DNA of 64,000 nucleotides from Paraconiothyrium sp. Pb-2020 (GCA_022419385.1 JAJUBI010000007.1:839768-903767); one strand, 5' to 3'. Shown: positions 11,016 to 22,318, counted from the stretch's first letter. Notes: generated by a model from the sequence alone, not told the origin. A program made the numbers and translations.

Positions 11016-11579
11016 AACGATATAGCGGTGAATGAAGTTCCAATGTAACAATCCGGAAGAGAACAGTACGTGACAATATATCTCTTGAATGTCGTGAAAT
11101 ACTGATTTCTATGGATGATTGGGAAAGGGTGAGGAACAAGGGACGCAATGTGGATGTTGAGAGAATATATCCTACGCTATACCCTATGTGGTGTCTGTTG
11201 CGAAGTTTAGGAGCGAGAGCAAGACCTTGATCGACGTTGCGGCATGGCAAATTCGGCTGCAAATCCAACAGAAAGTCGAATGGCATGTGCTCTGCCGAGC
11301 GAGCTTGGAGGCCGCGGTTGCACCTGGAGATGTAACAGACGTGCCAAGTTCGGCTTGTGCCCCTCCATCTCCGAGCCATCACCGGGCAGAGCGTCACCTC
11401 TTGCCAACGTGTCGAGGGTTGACTTTGGTTGCATTCGCCATGGTCTAGTGCTAGAAGGTACTTTCCTTCTTAACAAAGGCCGCAATGCTCCTTCTGTGTC
11501 AACATTTCTCTGTGCGCTTATAAGCGCACATTGAGTGAACTCCAATTAACCTACCTCCACGACTAACTCAACCCATAGC
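11016..11579. promoter_or_regulatory. Divergent intergenic region
   Basis: Holds the promoters of the Izh-like gene (-) and the CSN8-like gene (+). Just before the downstream ATG (11580) is a CTAAC followed by CATAG, which looks like the 3' end of an intron, so the downstream gene may have a spliced 5' UTR. Overlapping frames on both strands here are not convincing. Confidence 0.5.
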
Positions 11580-12586
11580 ATGATGAACTCGAGGACCAAC
11601 GACCATATGCGCCCGACGAGCCGTCGTGGTGCGTCAGGCGCCTGGCGTCGCGGCGATCGCCTCAAACCCGCACCCGCAGATACACTCGAGCTGTACGGGC
11701 TGCCTTCCAAGGGCGAGACAAGGCATGCCATCCCTTCTTCTACCAAACTCACCATTGACTCGAGCGCCGCAGGCTGAACGACTTCCGCACGCAAGAATTT
11801 TACTTCTCCAAGCTGATCGAGCGCTACATGCGCCTCTGTGCCATCAACGAAAAGCAACTCTCGGCCCTCTTTGCCTCCATAACCCTCAACGAGGCCCCCT
11901 CCACCACCAACGCCCTCGGTCTTCCTCTCCCCACCGCACCTTCAGCTCCACCAGATACCCTCTCCACCGCCACTCCAACCTTCAACAGCCCTCCCATAAA
12001 TGACCTCGCAACGGTGCTCAGTGCCTTTCGCAAACTCCGCGAGGCAATCGTCGCTACCGGCCGCAAAGACGCTTTCGCGCGCCGCGCCTACTTTTTCGGC
12101 ATCCATGCCGCTATCCTCTGCAAAGACTGGGCTTCGTATCTGCCAGCGTTGACATACCTCCTCACCGTCCTGCACGCCGCAATGCCGCTCTCCCCGCCCG
12201 ACCTGAAAGAGTACGTAGGACTACTTGTCCTCGACCAGGCGTGTCGGCAAGGCGACATCGCCCTAGCACACGAAACACGGCTTAGATACGCGTATAAAGA
12301 CCGGAGAGTAGAGCTAGTCCTGAAGGCGCTTGTGGCGGATAATTGGGTTGTGTTTTGGAAGATGAAGAGGGCGGTTGATGGGTATCAGAGGAGTGTTATG
12401 GAATTTGTGGAGCAGGGGGTCAGGTTGCATGCGTTGAAGTGTTTGGGCAGGGGGTATTTGATTGCGGATAAGATATTTGTGGAGAGAAGTGCGGAGAGGG
12501 CGTGGGCGGATTTGGTGGGGGATGGGGTGGGGTGGGAGTTGACGGAGGAGGATATGGTCGTCATCAAGAAGCCGAAGGGAAAATGA
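11580..12586 (+). CDS. CSN8/PSMD8/eIF3k-like helical (PCI-type) protein
   Basis: Predicted soluble helical-repeat protein of 318 aa. Exon 1 (11580-11722) joins exon 2 (11773-12586) across a 50-nt intron with a GC donor (AAG|GCATGC) and a CAG acceptor. Without this splice the frame stops soon after, while with it the text reads GETRLNDFRTQEFYFSKLI without a break. The rest has paired helices (AFRKLREAIVATGRKDAFARRAYFFG region), a VELVLKALVADNWVVFWKMKRAVDGY stretch and LHALKCLGRGYLIADKIFVE, the style of CSN8/PSMD8/eIF3k proteins that sit in the COP9 signalosome, proteasome lid or eIF3. I recognise the fold type, not the exact orthologue. The N-terminus is basic and low-complexity. Confidence 0.72.
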
Positions 12587-12863
12587 AGCCATGCGAGAGA
12601 AGATGTGGGTTTCGAATGCGATATGCTGGAGCTGTGAGGTGCGTCAGTCTAGGTGGCGCTTCCGGGGTGGAACAGTCGCTGGCAAGGCGTGTCGCTCAGA
12701 TAGCTTGGTATCTCTCCCATCCGCTCTGCTGTAGTTGGTTAGATTCACTGACGCAGAGACAGCTCCACGAACAGTGTACACCGCGGCAACGAAGCGCGGG
12801 TACGAGAGACAGGAAAGATGGGAAAATGGGTATCATTATTATACGCTCATCAACGCGTCCCAG

Positions 12864-14238
12864 CTATTCATCATCATCTTCTTCGTCCTCCACAGTCTCG
12901 CCATCTTCGTCATGCCAGACATCGTCATCCATATCATATTCGTCAACATCTTCCATCTCCTCATCTTCATCCACTTCGTCTTCGCCTTTCTCACCCCTCT
13001 CCTTCCTCTTCTTTTCAATGTTCTCCCTCTGGATCCTTCTTCGCTCTTCCTTCTCCTTATTGCGCTTCTCCCACACAACATCCAATTCCTTCAGCTCTTC
13101 TTTACTCTTCGTGACAAATTCATGCCACATAACCTTCCCACCGGCAAGATCCTCCTCCACCTTTGTCAGCCTCAGCTTCAGCCTCGGACCAATCTCGACA
13201 AGCTTGACAGCACGCTTCTCGACCCTAGGCCCGCTCGCTTTAGACTTTGATGCTCCTTCGCCCGACTTCAGGCGCTCACGCTCTTTCTTCGACATGACCT
13301 TTGTTCGTACCGGCGCGGTGACCTCGACCTCAGCATCCGTATCAGCTTCGGTATCGCTCGCAGAGGTGTACCCTGCGGCAGATGGATCCAGCATATAATC
13401 CGCCACGTCCTCGAGCTTTCCTAGGTTTGGCAACCCGCGGCCCTTCTTTTCCCGACTTTTGATGAGCTTCTCTGCAGCGTGTAACCTCCGTATTGCTTTC
13501 GGTACCCCAGTTATCTTGGTTGTAATAGCATAATGTCTTATGCTAACCGTGATCGTTCCATTGTCATCCTCCTTCGGCGGCTCGCGGTTGAGAAGTAATA
13601 CCCGTTTGATCGTGTGTAAAGGCGTCGTATGCGGTTGAATAGGCGGAAATAGACCTTGAAACATATCTGTGACCAGTTTCTCGAGATGTTTTGGCGGTGC
13701 TGCGCCGCCCAGCTTTTCGCGATCGGCATCTGAAGTGAGGAAGTTGTTCATCACAAGGAGGGGGGCGACGTTGTAAGCGTGCGCATCGGCGCGGTAGTGC
13801 TTCACGCTCTTCATGATATCTTTCGACAGCGAGTATTTCTCCACGCGGAAGTGGAGGGTGGGACCGCGGGGCGTCTTTGCGAGACGCAAGTTTGTATTCC
13901 CGGATTCGGAGCGCGAGAAGAGGAGGAGGTGGGTTACGCCGAGAGGCCCGGCCATGGTGGTGTAATCTCGAAGTTTGTTCGCTCTCCGTTCCTACATTTT
14001 GTCAATTGCTGCTCAAGGCGCAGGTCGGATGCTAGGAATACAAACGAACCTTTAGTCGCACTGCGGTGTCTGGCTGCATGACTTGTCGTACGTCCTGAAC
14101 TAGTTGCGAGACGCTGGATCCGACTTCACCGGCACCTATTCGAATGACCATGCTTTTAGGGTTGCCCTCCTTCGGCTTTTGCACGGCTTGTTTGTCCGCG
14201 ACGGACTGCTTCCGGCGGCCGCTGGTTCCTCGCGCCAT
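12864..14238 (-). CDS. SSF1: Ribosome biogenesis protein Ssf1/Peter Pan (Brix domain)
   Basis: Nucleolar Brix-domain protein needed for 60S ribosomal subunit maturation (27S pre-rRNA processing). Exon 1 is 14238-14050 and exon 2 is 13991-12864, with a 58-nt intron whose donor is GTTCGT. The joined protein is 438 aa. The junction yields VRLKERRANKLRDYTTMAG, and the segment MAGPLGVTHLLLFSRSESG is a hallmark of Ssf1. It continues through the Brix core (LRLAKTPRGPTLHFRVEKYS, then VKHYRADAHAYNVAPLLVMNNF). The C-terminal 100 residues are Lys/Glu-rich and end in a strongly acidic tail, as usual for this family. It shares a short divergent promoter region with the RRP3 homologue. Confidence 0.93.
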
Positions 14239-14490
14239 GTTAGAGAAGTATAGCAGGTCTAGAAGTGTGGATCTCCGAGTGATTTGTTCGCTGATTGGAA
14301 CAACTGAGCAAGGTCTTGCCTCCAGTAGAGGGCAGGTCAATGTTTTCGCTTGATCGTTTTCGGCGCGGTGAAAGGTTGCGACTACCCCAAAATTTCTCGA
14401 AGTCTTGGCGCGCGTTGAGCTTATCGATAGGGAAATTTATCTCAACGAGCAGCCTGCCCGCCAACGACGCTTGCACAGCAACAAGACAAT
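14239..14490. promoter_or_regulatory. Shared divergent promoter of SSF1 and RRP3
   Basis: 252 bp separate the two start codons. Both genes act in ribosome assembly, so coordinate control from this shared region is a reasonable inference. I could not identify a certain PAC or RRPE element by eye. Confidence 0.6.
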
Positions 14491-15996
14491 ATGCCTGCAA
14501 TTAAAAGAAGAAAGCTCAATGCACCTACAAATGCTACGGGACCTCACACACATGAGTCTAAAGTTCCCAAGCACTCCGAACGACCTTCGAAAACCACTCC
14601 GAAGCCCGCCCAGCGCAAAGCCCCGGAACCCGCGCCACAATCGAGCGAAGTTGACACGGAGAATGACGAAGAGGTAGATGAAGAGGAAGGTAGCGCAACA
14701 GCCGACATAGAAGAAACCTCGAAAAAGTCTTTTGCAGACCTTGGTGTTCGAGAGGAGTTGTGCGAAGCCTGCGCCAACCTCAAATTCACGCACCCGACGC
14801 CCATCCAGGAACAATCAATACCGCTGGCGCTTGAAGGACGCGATGTAATCGGTCTAGCAGAGACAGGATCCGGAAAGACAGCCGCATTCGTACTGCCTAT
14901 CCTCCAGTCGCTCATGGAAAAACCACAAGCTCTCTTCGGACTCGTGCTTGCGCCAACGCGAGAGTTGGCGTATCAGATTTCACAGCAGGTCGAGGCGCTT
15001 GGAAGTATCATCAATGTCAAATGCGCTACTCTTGTGGGTGGTATGGACATGGTCGCACAGGCTATCGCGCTCAGTAAGCGGCCGCATGTTGTGGTTGCCA
15101 CGCCGGGACGATTATTGGATCATCTGGAGAACACCAAGGGCTTCTCGTTGAAGCACTTGAAATACCTAGTCATGGATGAGGCCGACCGTCTCCTCGACCT
15201 GGATTTCGGTCCTATCCTCGATAAAATCCTAAAGGTACTTCCACGAGAGGGACGCCATACCTATCTCTTCTCGGCCACCATGTCCACCAAAGTAGAAAAT
15301 CTCCAACGCGCCGCCCTCCATAACCCCGTCCGCGTCAGCATCTCCTCCAGCTCCCACCAAGTAGTATCAACGCTGATGCAGAGATACATCTTCCTCCCCC
15401 ACAAACACAAAGACCTCTACTTAATCCACATCCTCAATGACGCCATCGGCCACCCTACCATCATCTTCACACGCACAGTGAACGAAACACAACGGATAGC
15501 CATTCTCCTTCGCACTTTGGGCTTTGGTGCCATTCCCCTCCATGGCCAGCTAAGCCAGTCGAGTCGTCTAGGTGCCCTTCAGAAGTTCAAGTCGAGATCC
15601 CGTGATATTCTCGTTGCGACTGATGTCGCTGCCCGCGGTCTGGACATTCCCTCGGTCGACCTTGTTATCAATCTTGATCTACCGCCCGACAGTAAGACCT
15701 ACGTACATCGCGTCGGGCGCACAGCCCGTGCTGGAAAAAGTGGTAAAGCCATCTCTTTCGTCACGCAGTACGACGTTGAGATCTGGCTGCGGACGGAGAC
15801 AGCGCTGGGGAAGAAGATCGAAGAGGAAGTGGTGAACAAGGACGAGGCTATGGTGCTGGCTGAACGAGTGGGTGAAGCGCAGAGGGTGGCTGTCAAGGAG
15901 ATGAAAGAGATACACGACAAACGTGGGAGGCGAGGCGGTGCAGGTGGGTTTAAGGGAAAGAGAGGCAGGGATGCGATGGACCAGGAGGAGGGCTAG
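14491..15996 (+). CDS. RRP3: DEAD-box ATP-dependent RNA helicase Rrp3 (DDX47)
   Basis: Nucleolar DEAD-box helicase needed for 18S rRNA production and 40S assembly. Intronless, 501 aa. Residues 1-80 are charged and disordered. The Q motif (FADLG then HPTPIQ at 101-106), Walker A AETGSGKT (123-130), PTRELA (155-160), DEAD (229-232), SAT (261-263), then ARGLD and HRVGRTARAG follow in the expected order. The AETGSGKT variant and the VMDEADRLLDLDFG text are typical of Rrp3 rather than other DEAD proteins. The C-terminus is basic and Gly-rich (RGRRGGAGGFKGKRG), probably RNA-binding. All catalytic motifs are intact. Confidence 0.95.
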   Translation: MPAIKRRKLNAPTNATGPHTHESKVPKHSERPSKTTPKPAQRKAPEPAPQSSEVDTENDEEVDEEEGSATADIEETSKKSFADLGVREELCEACANLKFTHPTPIQEQSIPLALEGRDVIGLAETGSGKTAAFVLPILQSLMEKPQALFGLVLAPTRELAYQISQQVEALGSIINVKCATLVGGMDMVAQAIALSKRPHVVVATPGRLLDHLENTKGFSLKHLKYLVMDEADRLLDLDFGPILDKILKVLPREGRHTYLFSATMSTKVENLQRAALHNPVRVSISSSSHQVVSTLMQRYIFLPHKHKDLYLIHILNDAIGHPTIIFTRTVNETQRIAILLRTLGFGAIPLHGQLSQSSRLGALQKFKSRSRDILVATDVAARGLDIPSVDLVINLDLPPDSKTYVHRVGRTARAGKSGKAISFVTQYDVEIWLRTETALGKKIEEEVVNKDEAMVLAERVGEAQRVAVKEMKEIHDKRGRRGGAGGFKGKRGRDAMDQEEG

Positions 15997-16475
15997 TTTG
16001 CTTGTCCAACCCAAGTCTATTTCAGGCTTCTTTGTGGGCTTTTTGCGTCATACGCGCGGGGAGTTGAGGTTGATCCTTTGACCACCGTGTCTGTAGAGAG
16101 GGGAGTTTTGTTGATACCAGCGATTTCACTAGAACCAGATGCATTATACTTCGGTGCTGTCAAACAAAGTTATCATCCGGCGGATTTGTACCGTGGACAA
16201 TCATTCCCGTACGTGATGTTATATCGGGAAAAGGATCAGACTACTAGCTGTACGGCAGAGAACATTTCGACATACAGATGTGTTCAATTCAGCAAGCTCC
16301 TCGTGTGACGCTTTGTGGCTCGATACATAAGGAGAGCAATAGTTGTGAGTGAGGTCAAGTTACCTTAGGATACATTGTCCGATCCCGAGTATTGCTTTGG
16401 TAACAACCCTAACGTACCCGGAGATGCTTCACGACTATGTCATACAATTGCCGTAGAAGGACTTGTAATGTGCTG
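15997..16475. other. Convergent 3' intergenic region
   Basis: Follows RRP3 (+) and faces the 3' end of the PHD-finger gene (-). An open frame at 16078-16308 has no recognisable content. It should contain both 3' UTRs. Confidence 0.5.
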
Positions 16476-16742
16476 TTAATTATGTTCATCGTCGTCCGAC
16501 GTCGGCGACTTCGAGAAGACTCTCATATCCCTCCAAGTCGAAGGCACCATCTCCGCCAAGAGCTTCCACATATGCTCCTCATCCATCTCGCTCAGCTCAC
16601 TATTTCCATCACTATCATCCGCCCCATCCCCCTTGTGATCGCTCAATTCGAAAAGCTCGTTCTCCTGCCAGAACCTCACCCTTTTTGTCTGCTTCGATCC
16701 ACCAGGCCCGTACTGCCAATTCACGCGCGGATTGCCAACTGG
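16476..16742 (-). other. In-frame continuation beyond the PHD-gene stop codon
   Basis: Immediately after the TAG (16745-16743) that ends the PHD-finger frame, the same frame stays open for about 88 codons to a stop at 16476. It reads VGNPRVNWQYGPGG, KRVRFWQENELFEL, then an acidic DDSDGNSELSEMDEE and a hydrophobic WKLLAEMVPSTWRDM. This looks like real coding sequence. Either a 51-nt in-frame intron with a weak GTTGGA donor (about 16712-16762) removes the stop, or the stop truncates an older longer protein. Confidence 0.5.
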
Positions 16743-18305
16743 CTAAGCGCTTCCAGATCCAACGCCCTCCATCGCGTCGGCGAGGACGCCATCGGCACCC
16801 ATGCCAGAACCATCCCCCTTCCAGCCATGGGAGAAGACTTCAAAGTTGTCATCCACAAGCCATTGCAGGTCTTCAGACTCGGGACGAAGTGTCCGCACAA
16901 GACCGTTTCCGGCTTTAGGATAGTTCGCAGGAGGATCGCTGTCGTAGCCATCATCGTAGTCAGCTTGATCTGATCCGCCATTGGGATTTGACGGAGGATT
17001 CATAGTTGAGGGGCGGTGGATGCTCATCTCGCCGAGCAGCTGAGCCTCTGAAGGATCGACATCTGACCCGCTTGCATTTGTAAGCTGCTGGGAGCGCAGG
17101 GTGCCACTTATTGACCCGTGACCGTTCTGTGGTCTTGATATGGATGTTGAATGTGGGACGAATCTGGGTATTGATGGTTTAGAAGGTGATGTGGCCTGGT
17201 CCGGAATCAGATCATGGACGTTGGGTGGGAAGACGGGCAGTTCTGGGTGGCGTATCGAGGCATGTAGGAGAAGAGACACTAAACGTGCTTGTGGGAGAGT
17301 TGAGAAATATGCGCGTTTCTATGGATGTCAGCCATGTTCGCGTAAGGGTATCAAAGGACTAACTTCATCGATAGACAAACCTTCCGCAGCGGTCAGGCCG
17401 TCTGTTCCCTCGATGACGATCTGCTTTGATCGCTCACAGGGTCCGCACAACCACTCTTTCTCCAGCACATTGACAACTTCATTGCTTATCGGCGGGTCGT
17501 GACAATATTGATGATATGCTGTATTGCAGCTATCGCAGAAAACGATGCGGTTATTGGTAGGATCGGTGCCGCGATGGCAAGTCTTGCACTGCGCCGCTAG
17601 AATCGTCTTTGTAGATCTCCTTCGTTTGACCGTTTGTGTGGGCTCTGGAAGGGTGGGAACGAATGCGACGGGCTTGTTCACGCTGCGACCAGACTTGGTC
17701 CGCGTTGGCAATGGCGTGTAAGAGTCGGAGATATCAGAGTCTCCCTGTTAGGAGTCAGTTTACAACAGAACCAGAGCCAGATGCGGCGCAATCACATCGC
17801 TGTCCTCGCTGTCCGTCCTCTTCCTCTTTCCACCTCTTCCACCACCTCTACCCCGACCTCTTCCCCGACCTCTGCCTGGTCCCCTGGAAGCGGGCGTCGA
17901 CCCCGCACCACCCTCTGTCTTCAATGGCGTTCCAAGTCTTCCACCCCTGCCCCTCCTTCCATTCCCAGCTACTGGTGGGGGTGTCGGAAGCTTATCGCTG
18001 GTAACGTAGTTCTGTAGCACCTCTGCTCGCTTGGCCTCGAAAGCAGCGGTTCCAGCTGTTGCATTTCCCTGGTTTGCTTGCAGTCTTTTGAGAATTTCAG
18101 CCGTAGCAGCCGAGAACTGTGGGAAAGATGGGCCACTAGGGTTCGGGGTAGAAGCGATCGTGTGTTGCGAGGCCCATGGTGAGGGCGGTATGGGTGCGTT
18201 TGGTGTGGATTGCGTTGTAGATGTGGAGAGGTTAGATGCGCCGCTCACGGGACTTGGGCGATTGAGCGCTGTGGGATTCGCTGTCCTGGAATTCGGAGGA
18301 TCCAT
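16743..18305 (-). CDS. PHD-finger chromatin-associated protein
   Basis: Predicted nuclear protein carrying one PHD zinc finger, a fold that usually reads histone H3 tails. Exons 18305-17796, 17744-17364 and 17318-16743 give 488 aa to the first stop. The N-terminal third is Ser/Thr/Pro-rich and ends in an RG-rich block (GRGRGRGRGRGGGRGGKRKR), likely nucleic-acid binding or nuclear import. The finger is C4HC3 (CKTCHRG, FCDSCNTAYHQYCHDPP, WLCGPC). After it comes a conserved-looking KRAYFSTLPQARLVSLLLHA helix, then an acidic linker with WLVDDNFEVFSHGWK. The introns are 51 and 45 nt. The frame appears to continue past the stop (see 16476-16742), so the true C-terminus is uncertain. Confidence 0.82.
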
Positions 18306-18557
18306 ATCGTATGAGCAATGTTTGCGACAGTATCGCAGGTAAAAGATAGGTTGTTTACAATTGTATGCGCAACTAAGGAAGGGAACAGTTGGTTCGTGAT
18401 GCACCGTGTGGAGTTCCCGATCGGCGAAGCTTGTTGCTGGATTGGATCTAGCGGCGAAGGCACGGTTGACTAATGCAAGGTGCAGTCCAACGTTCCCTCA
18501 ACCACTCTAAGCTGAAGCATGAATTTGTTATTCAATTTCAGTCAATATTGGATAGGT

Positions 18558-20209
18558 CTATGCTACAACGCCCTCACTTCTCAAGCTCTCAATGTCTTCC
18601 GCTCGCATGCCAATTGTATCTCGTAGTATCTCGTCGGTGTGTTGGCCCAGAGTTGGAGGTGGTGTTCTAATGCCTGGTGTTGATTCGGAGTACTTTACTG
18701 GCGTGTTCACCAGCTTTATCAGACCGCAAGATGGGTGCTCGACCTGTTGCACCATTCCGCGAGCGATGGTGTGCTCGTGATTTAGTGTTGCTTGAACGTC
18801 ATTGATGGCTGCATATGGCATCCCACAGCCTTCTAGAATGTCAAGCCACTCTGCTGTAGTCTTCCCTTTCGTCTCGCTTTCGATCAATTCCTCCAACGTA
18901 TCGCGGTTCTGCACCCTCAGGGCGTTTGTCTTGAATCTTTCGTCTAGTATCCATTCTGGTTTGCCGATCCTAGTGCATAGCACGCCATACAGACGGTCAT
19001 TGCCTCCACCTAGAAGGATATCGCCATCGGAGGTCTTGAAAGCCTTGTATGGTACGATTGACGCTAAAACTGATGAGCTTGTGGAGTATTACTATGCACG
19101 GTTGATCTCACGATGCGAAGTACCCCATCGTCCGGAGTCCTTTTCGCCACTGATGAGGGCCGAACTAGCAATGTTCGCAAGTGTCGCGGTCTGACAGTCA
19201 CTGAGGGCTACGTCAATATGTTGACCTTTTCCAGATTTGATTCTGCTGAGCAGTGCCGCCATGATTGAGTTCGAAGTATATAATCCCGTGGTAAGGTCGG
19301 TCACAGCGACCCCGACTTTGACAGGAGGACCATCGCGGGCACCTGTGATGTGCATTAATCCGAACTCGCTGCTCTATATTAGTATGTTGCTGATGCGAGA
19401 CACCATACACATACGCTTCAACCATTACGTCGTAACCGGCCCGGTTGCTGTAAGGCCCTGTCTGTCCATAGCCAGTTATGCTGGCATAAACAAGGCCTGG
19501 GTTTATCTTAGAGACTGTCGCGTAATCCATCGCATATTTGGCCAGCGACCCGGGAAGGTAGTTCTCAACGAGCACATCGCATTCCTTCACTAATCGATGC
19601 AGAATATCGACGCCGGCAGGATGAGCGAACGAAAGACCAATGGATCTTTTGTTTCTATTGACCTAGGTCATGTTAACACAGTCCTTGTCCAGGTTTTGGC
19701 GCACCTACGGCTAGATAATAGGCACTTTCGCCTGGCTCTTCCATGTCACTATTGATGTATTTGGCGTACGGCGGGCCCCAAGCTCGAGTATCGTCTACTC
19801 GCAACAATTAGCAACATGCTCGGACACACATATAATACATGCATACCTCCTCTGGTCGGGTGCTCAATCTTTATGACATCCGCTCTGCAACAATGTCAAT
19901 TCGATCCTCAAAGCTCGCAACTTCGGGTCGTTGGACCGTACGGTTGCCAATGCGTACCCAAGGTCACCCAAAATTTGTGTGCAGTATGGCTACCTCATGG
20001 TTAACAAAGGAACATGAAATCTCAGCGACTGAACGTACACCGGCTAAGACTCTGGTCATGTCAAGAACCTTGATGCCCGCCAGCGGAAGTGTACCGTTGC
20101 CATCGTGTGCTGCGGATGCTAGGCATCTTCGAATTGGGCTCCAGGACCAATTGCTTCGAATTTGCGTAGGCAGAGACCGAAAAACGCTTTTGGAAGATCG
20201 GACGAACAT
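18558..20209 (-). CDS. Class III CoA-transferase (CaiB/BaiF; SUGCT-like), mitochondrial
   Basis: Family III CoA-transferase, most like the mitochondrial succinate-hydroxymethylglutarate CoA-transferase, which moves CoA between dicarboxylic acids. Seven exons: 20209-20039, 19989-19958, 19884-19847, 19794-19709, 19662-19415, 19368-19112, 19063-18558, giving 445 aa. The N-terminus is basic and Ser/Arg-rich without acidic residues, a likely mitochondrial targeting peptide. Family text seen: LAGIKVLDMTRVLAG, PYCTQILGDLGADVIKIEHP, DDTRAWGPPYA, VNRNKRSIGL, NYLPG, GYGQTGPYSNRAGYD. The expected catalytic Asp is Asp187 in GYDVMVEA. Two exons are only 32 and 38 nt, and each junction is needed to restore family sequence. 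Substrate is inferred from overall likeness only. Confidence 0.9.
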
Positions 20210-20371
20210 ATCAAAGAGTATATGTGCAAGACGTCAAAAGATCCGACAGCTCAGCTTCGCGATTCTAGGAGACCCCCGAAGTTCCCCGCCGAGGCCCAAG
20301 CTCTGGCGCAGACCGAGGCACCTTGGCTCTCTCGACCCCGCCACTGCTACTGTGTCACCCCACCGCCGACG
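20210..20371. promoter_or_regulatory. Short divergent promoter region (CoA-transferase / RIB5)
   Basis: Only 162 bp lie between the start codons of the CoA-transferase (-) and riboflavin synthase (+), so both promoters overlap in this stretch. No TATA box was seen. Confidence 0.55.
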
Positions 20372-21185
20372 ATGTTTACCGGCCTCGTGGAAATAATAGG
20401 GAGTAAGTGATCGGTACCAATACCGACTTTTTGGCATCTTCCAGCTAACAACGGGAAGCTGTCACTGCCCTAGAACAGCTTGACAAAACAGCGAGCGGAG
20501 GCGGCGGAACCTCGCTCACCATTGGCAATGCACAAGATATCTTACAAGGCGCTCAGTTGGGAGACAGCATCGCCATCAATGGTAAGGCAGCTCCAACTTC
20601 TGGAAGTGAGGGCTTAACAGGGTCATAGGGACATGTCTAACGGTGACGGATTTCGATGAGACGTCCTTCAAAGTGGGCGTCGCTCCCGAAACTCTTCGCA
20701 AAACGAACTTGGGTTCGCTCACACAAGGCTCCAAAGTGAATCTTGAACGTGCTGTTTCTGCGTCAACGCGTATGGGGGGCCACTTTGTGCAAGGACATGT
20801 CGACACCACCGCGACCATTCAGTCTATCACTCCCGACGGAAACGCGCTCACCTTTCGCTTCAAACCACGCGATCCCGAAGTTCTAAGATATGTGGTGTAC
20901 AAAGGATACGTCACCATCGATGGAGCGAGTTTGACTGTGACAAAAGTGGAGGATGGGCCTGAAGGCTTCTGGGAGGTCATGATCATTGCCTACACACAAG
21001 AGAAAGTCGTCACGGCATCGAAGCAGGTTGGCGAGGAGGTCAATGTTGAAGTCGACCAAGTGGGGAAATACGTCGAGAAGAGTGTAGCCGGCTATTTCGA
21101 AGGTACCGCAAATGGCGAGTTCGCCATGCTCGAGAAGATGGTGTCGAGACTGGTTGATGAGAGATTGAAAGCGCTCAAGAAATGA
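20372..21185 (+). CDS. RIB5: Riboflavin synthase alpha chain
   Basis: Catalyses the last step of riboflavin synthesis: two molecules of 6,7-dimethyl-8-ribityllumazine dismutate to riboflavin and a pyrimidinedione. Exons 20372-20402, 20459-20581 and 20629-21185 give 236 aa, the normal fungal length. The start MFTGLVEIIGTV is the family signature. Two lumazine-binding barrel repeats are visible: the first with LTVTDFDETSFKVGVAPETLRKTNLG and MGGHFVQGHVD, the second with YVTIDGASLTVTKV, the YTQEKV region and a VNVEVDQVGKYVEK tail. The C-terminal FEMLEKMVSRLVDER-type helix drives trimer formation in known enzymes. Confidence 0.95.
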
Positions 21186-22318
21186 GGCACACTGTGCGGC
21201 TTCGGGTTCATCCTTGGTAGAGCAACAACCCGCTGCCGAAGGGACCTTGCGTGCGGTCCGAACAAGACCGACTGGCCCCTGGCATAGACACACCGGGGGC
21301 GGATCAGGCTCCCAGATATCCGCCTTTCGCACTGGACCTATAGCAAGTATTTTCGCATTGCACATTTGCGTTGATGCCTGAAAGTAGACAATCAGGGCGT
21401 CCATCTAGCCGTGGCGCTGAAGAATGAGGCGCAGCCTTACTTGTCCTCACTCCGATATAAAGACGTGACTTCTCTACGAATATGCGTTTTTGCTCTTCAC
21501 TCATAAACGTAGTTGCGTTTTTGCATTTAGAGCTGCGCATCACCTGCAACATCATCTACACACGTCTAGCGGGGACGCTGTTGCCTAGCTGCGAGTGCAG
21601 ATGCATCGCACCTTGTGCCCAACCACAGACAGGAGCGCAGAAGCATTCCGATGTCATCAGCACATATTTGCAGCTTGTTGATGAGTTGTTTCTCCATTTT
21701 GATGATTCCATGGCTTACAATGCTCGACTAATGTAGCTTCACGTGCGCCCCATCAGGCAGAAGCTCGTTTCCATCCGCAATCAGACGCCTCTCCGATGCG
21801 AAAACCACATCTGCTCTCGGCAAACATGCGGGACGCTTCCATATTTGATGGATGCGGTCATCCCAGCCGTGCCGCATGTCTTTGGTCCGTCGCCCGACGC
21901 TGCTAAATTGGCCTTGCATGTCAGGCGCACGAAGACGCTCTCGTCTCTCAGCACCGCCGGACTCGCATGGGAAAAAGTGGCCCGCAGGACGATTGAAAAC
22001 TTCATCTTTGGGGGCCAAAACAACGGGAAAAAAGGCAAGCAACGTGAAGAGTTGGTCAATTGCAGCGGCAGACAAGGTGCAGTACGATACAGGGTTTTCT
22101 TCGATTGGTGTGCGTCGGCTTGCCTTGCTACTCGCGCTGGACACGTCAACCTGCCATCCCTCACTTTGAAGCCGCCGGTCCCACGCCAGAGACGCTTATT
22201 CTCAGCCTTGCTACTCGTCCAACCTTTCGCTCTAATTCTCTCGTTGTATTTCGCATTTGGGCATATCGGTGCCGTCGGCGTCTTCCCTGCTTGCAATTAT
22301 CCTATCACGCAATTCCAC
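21186..22318. other. Intergenic region with a long open 5' extension
   Basis: The frame of the next gene is open back to 21743 without a stop, which would add 192 codons. That text is Cys/Arg-rich, has no domain and precedes a family-like MDWRLLDH start, so I treat it as leader and promoter. Nothing else was recognised. Confidence 0.45.

Noticed and set aside
21743..22318. 192-codon in-frame extension upstream of the polyproline protein
   Set aside because: The text lacks domain character and precedes a family-like MDWRLLDH start. Kept as leader.
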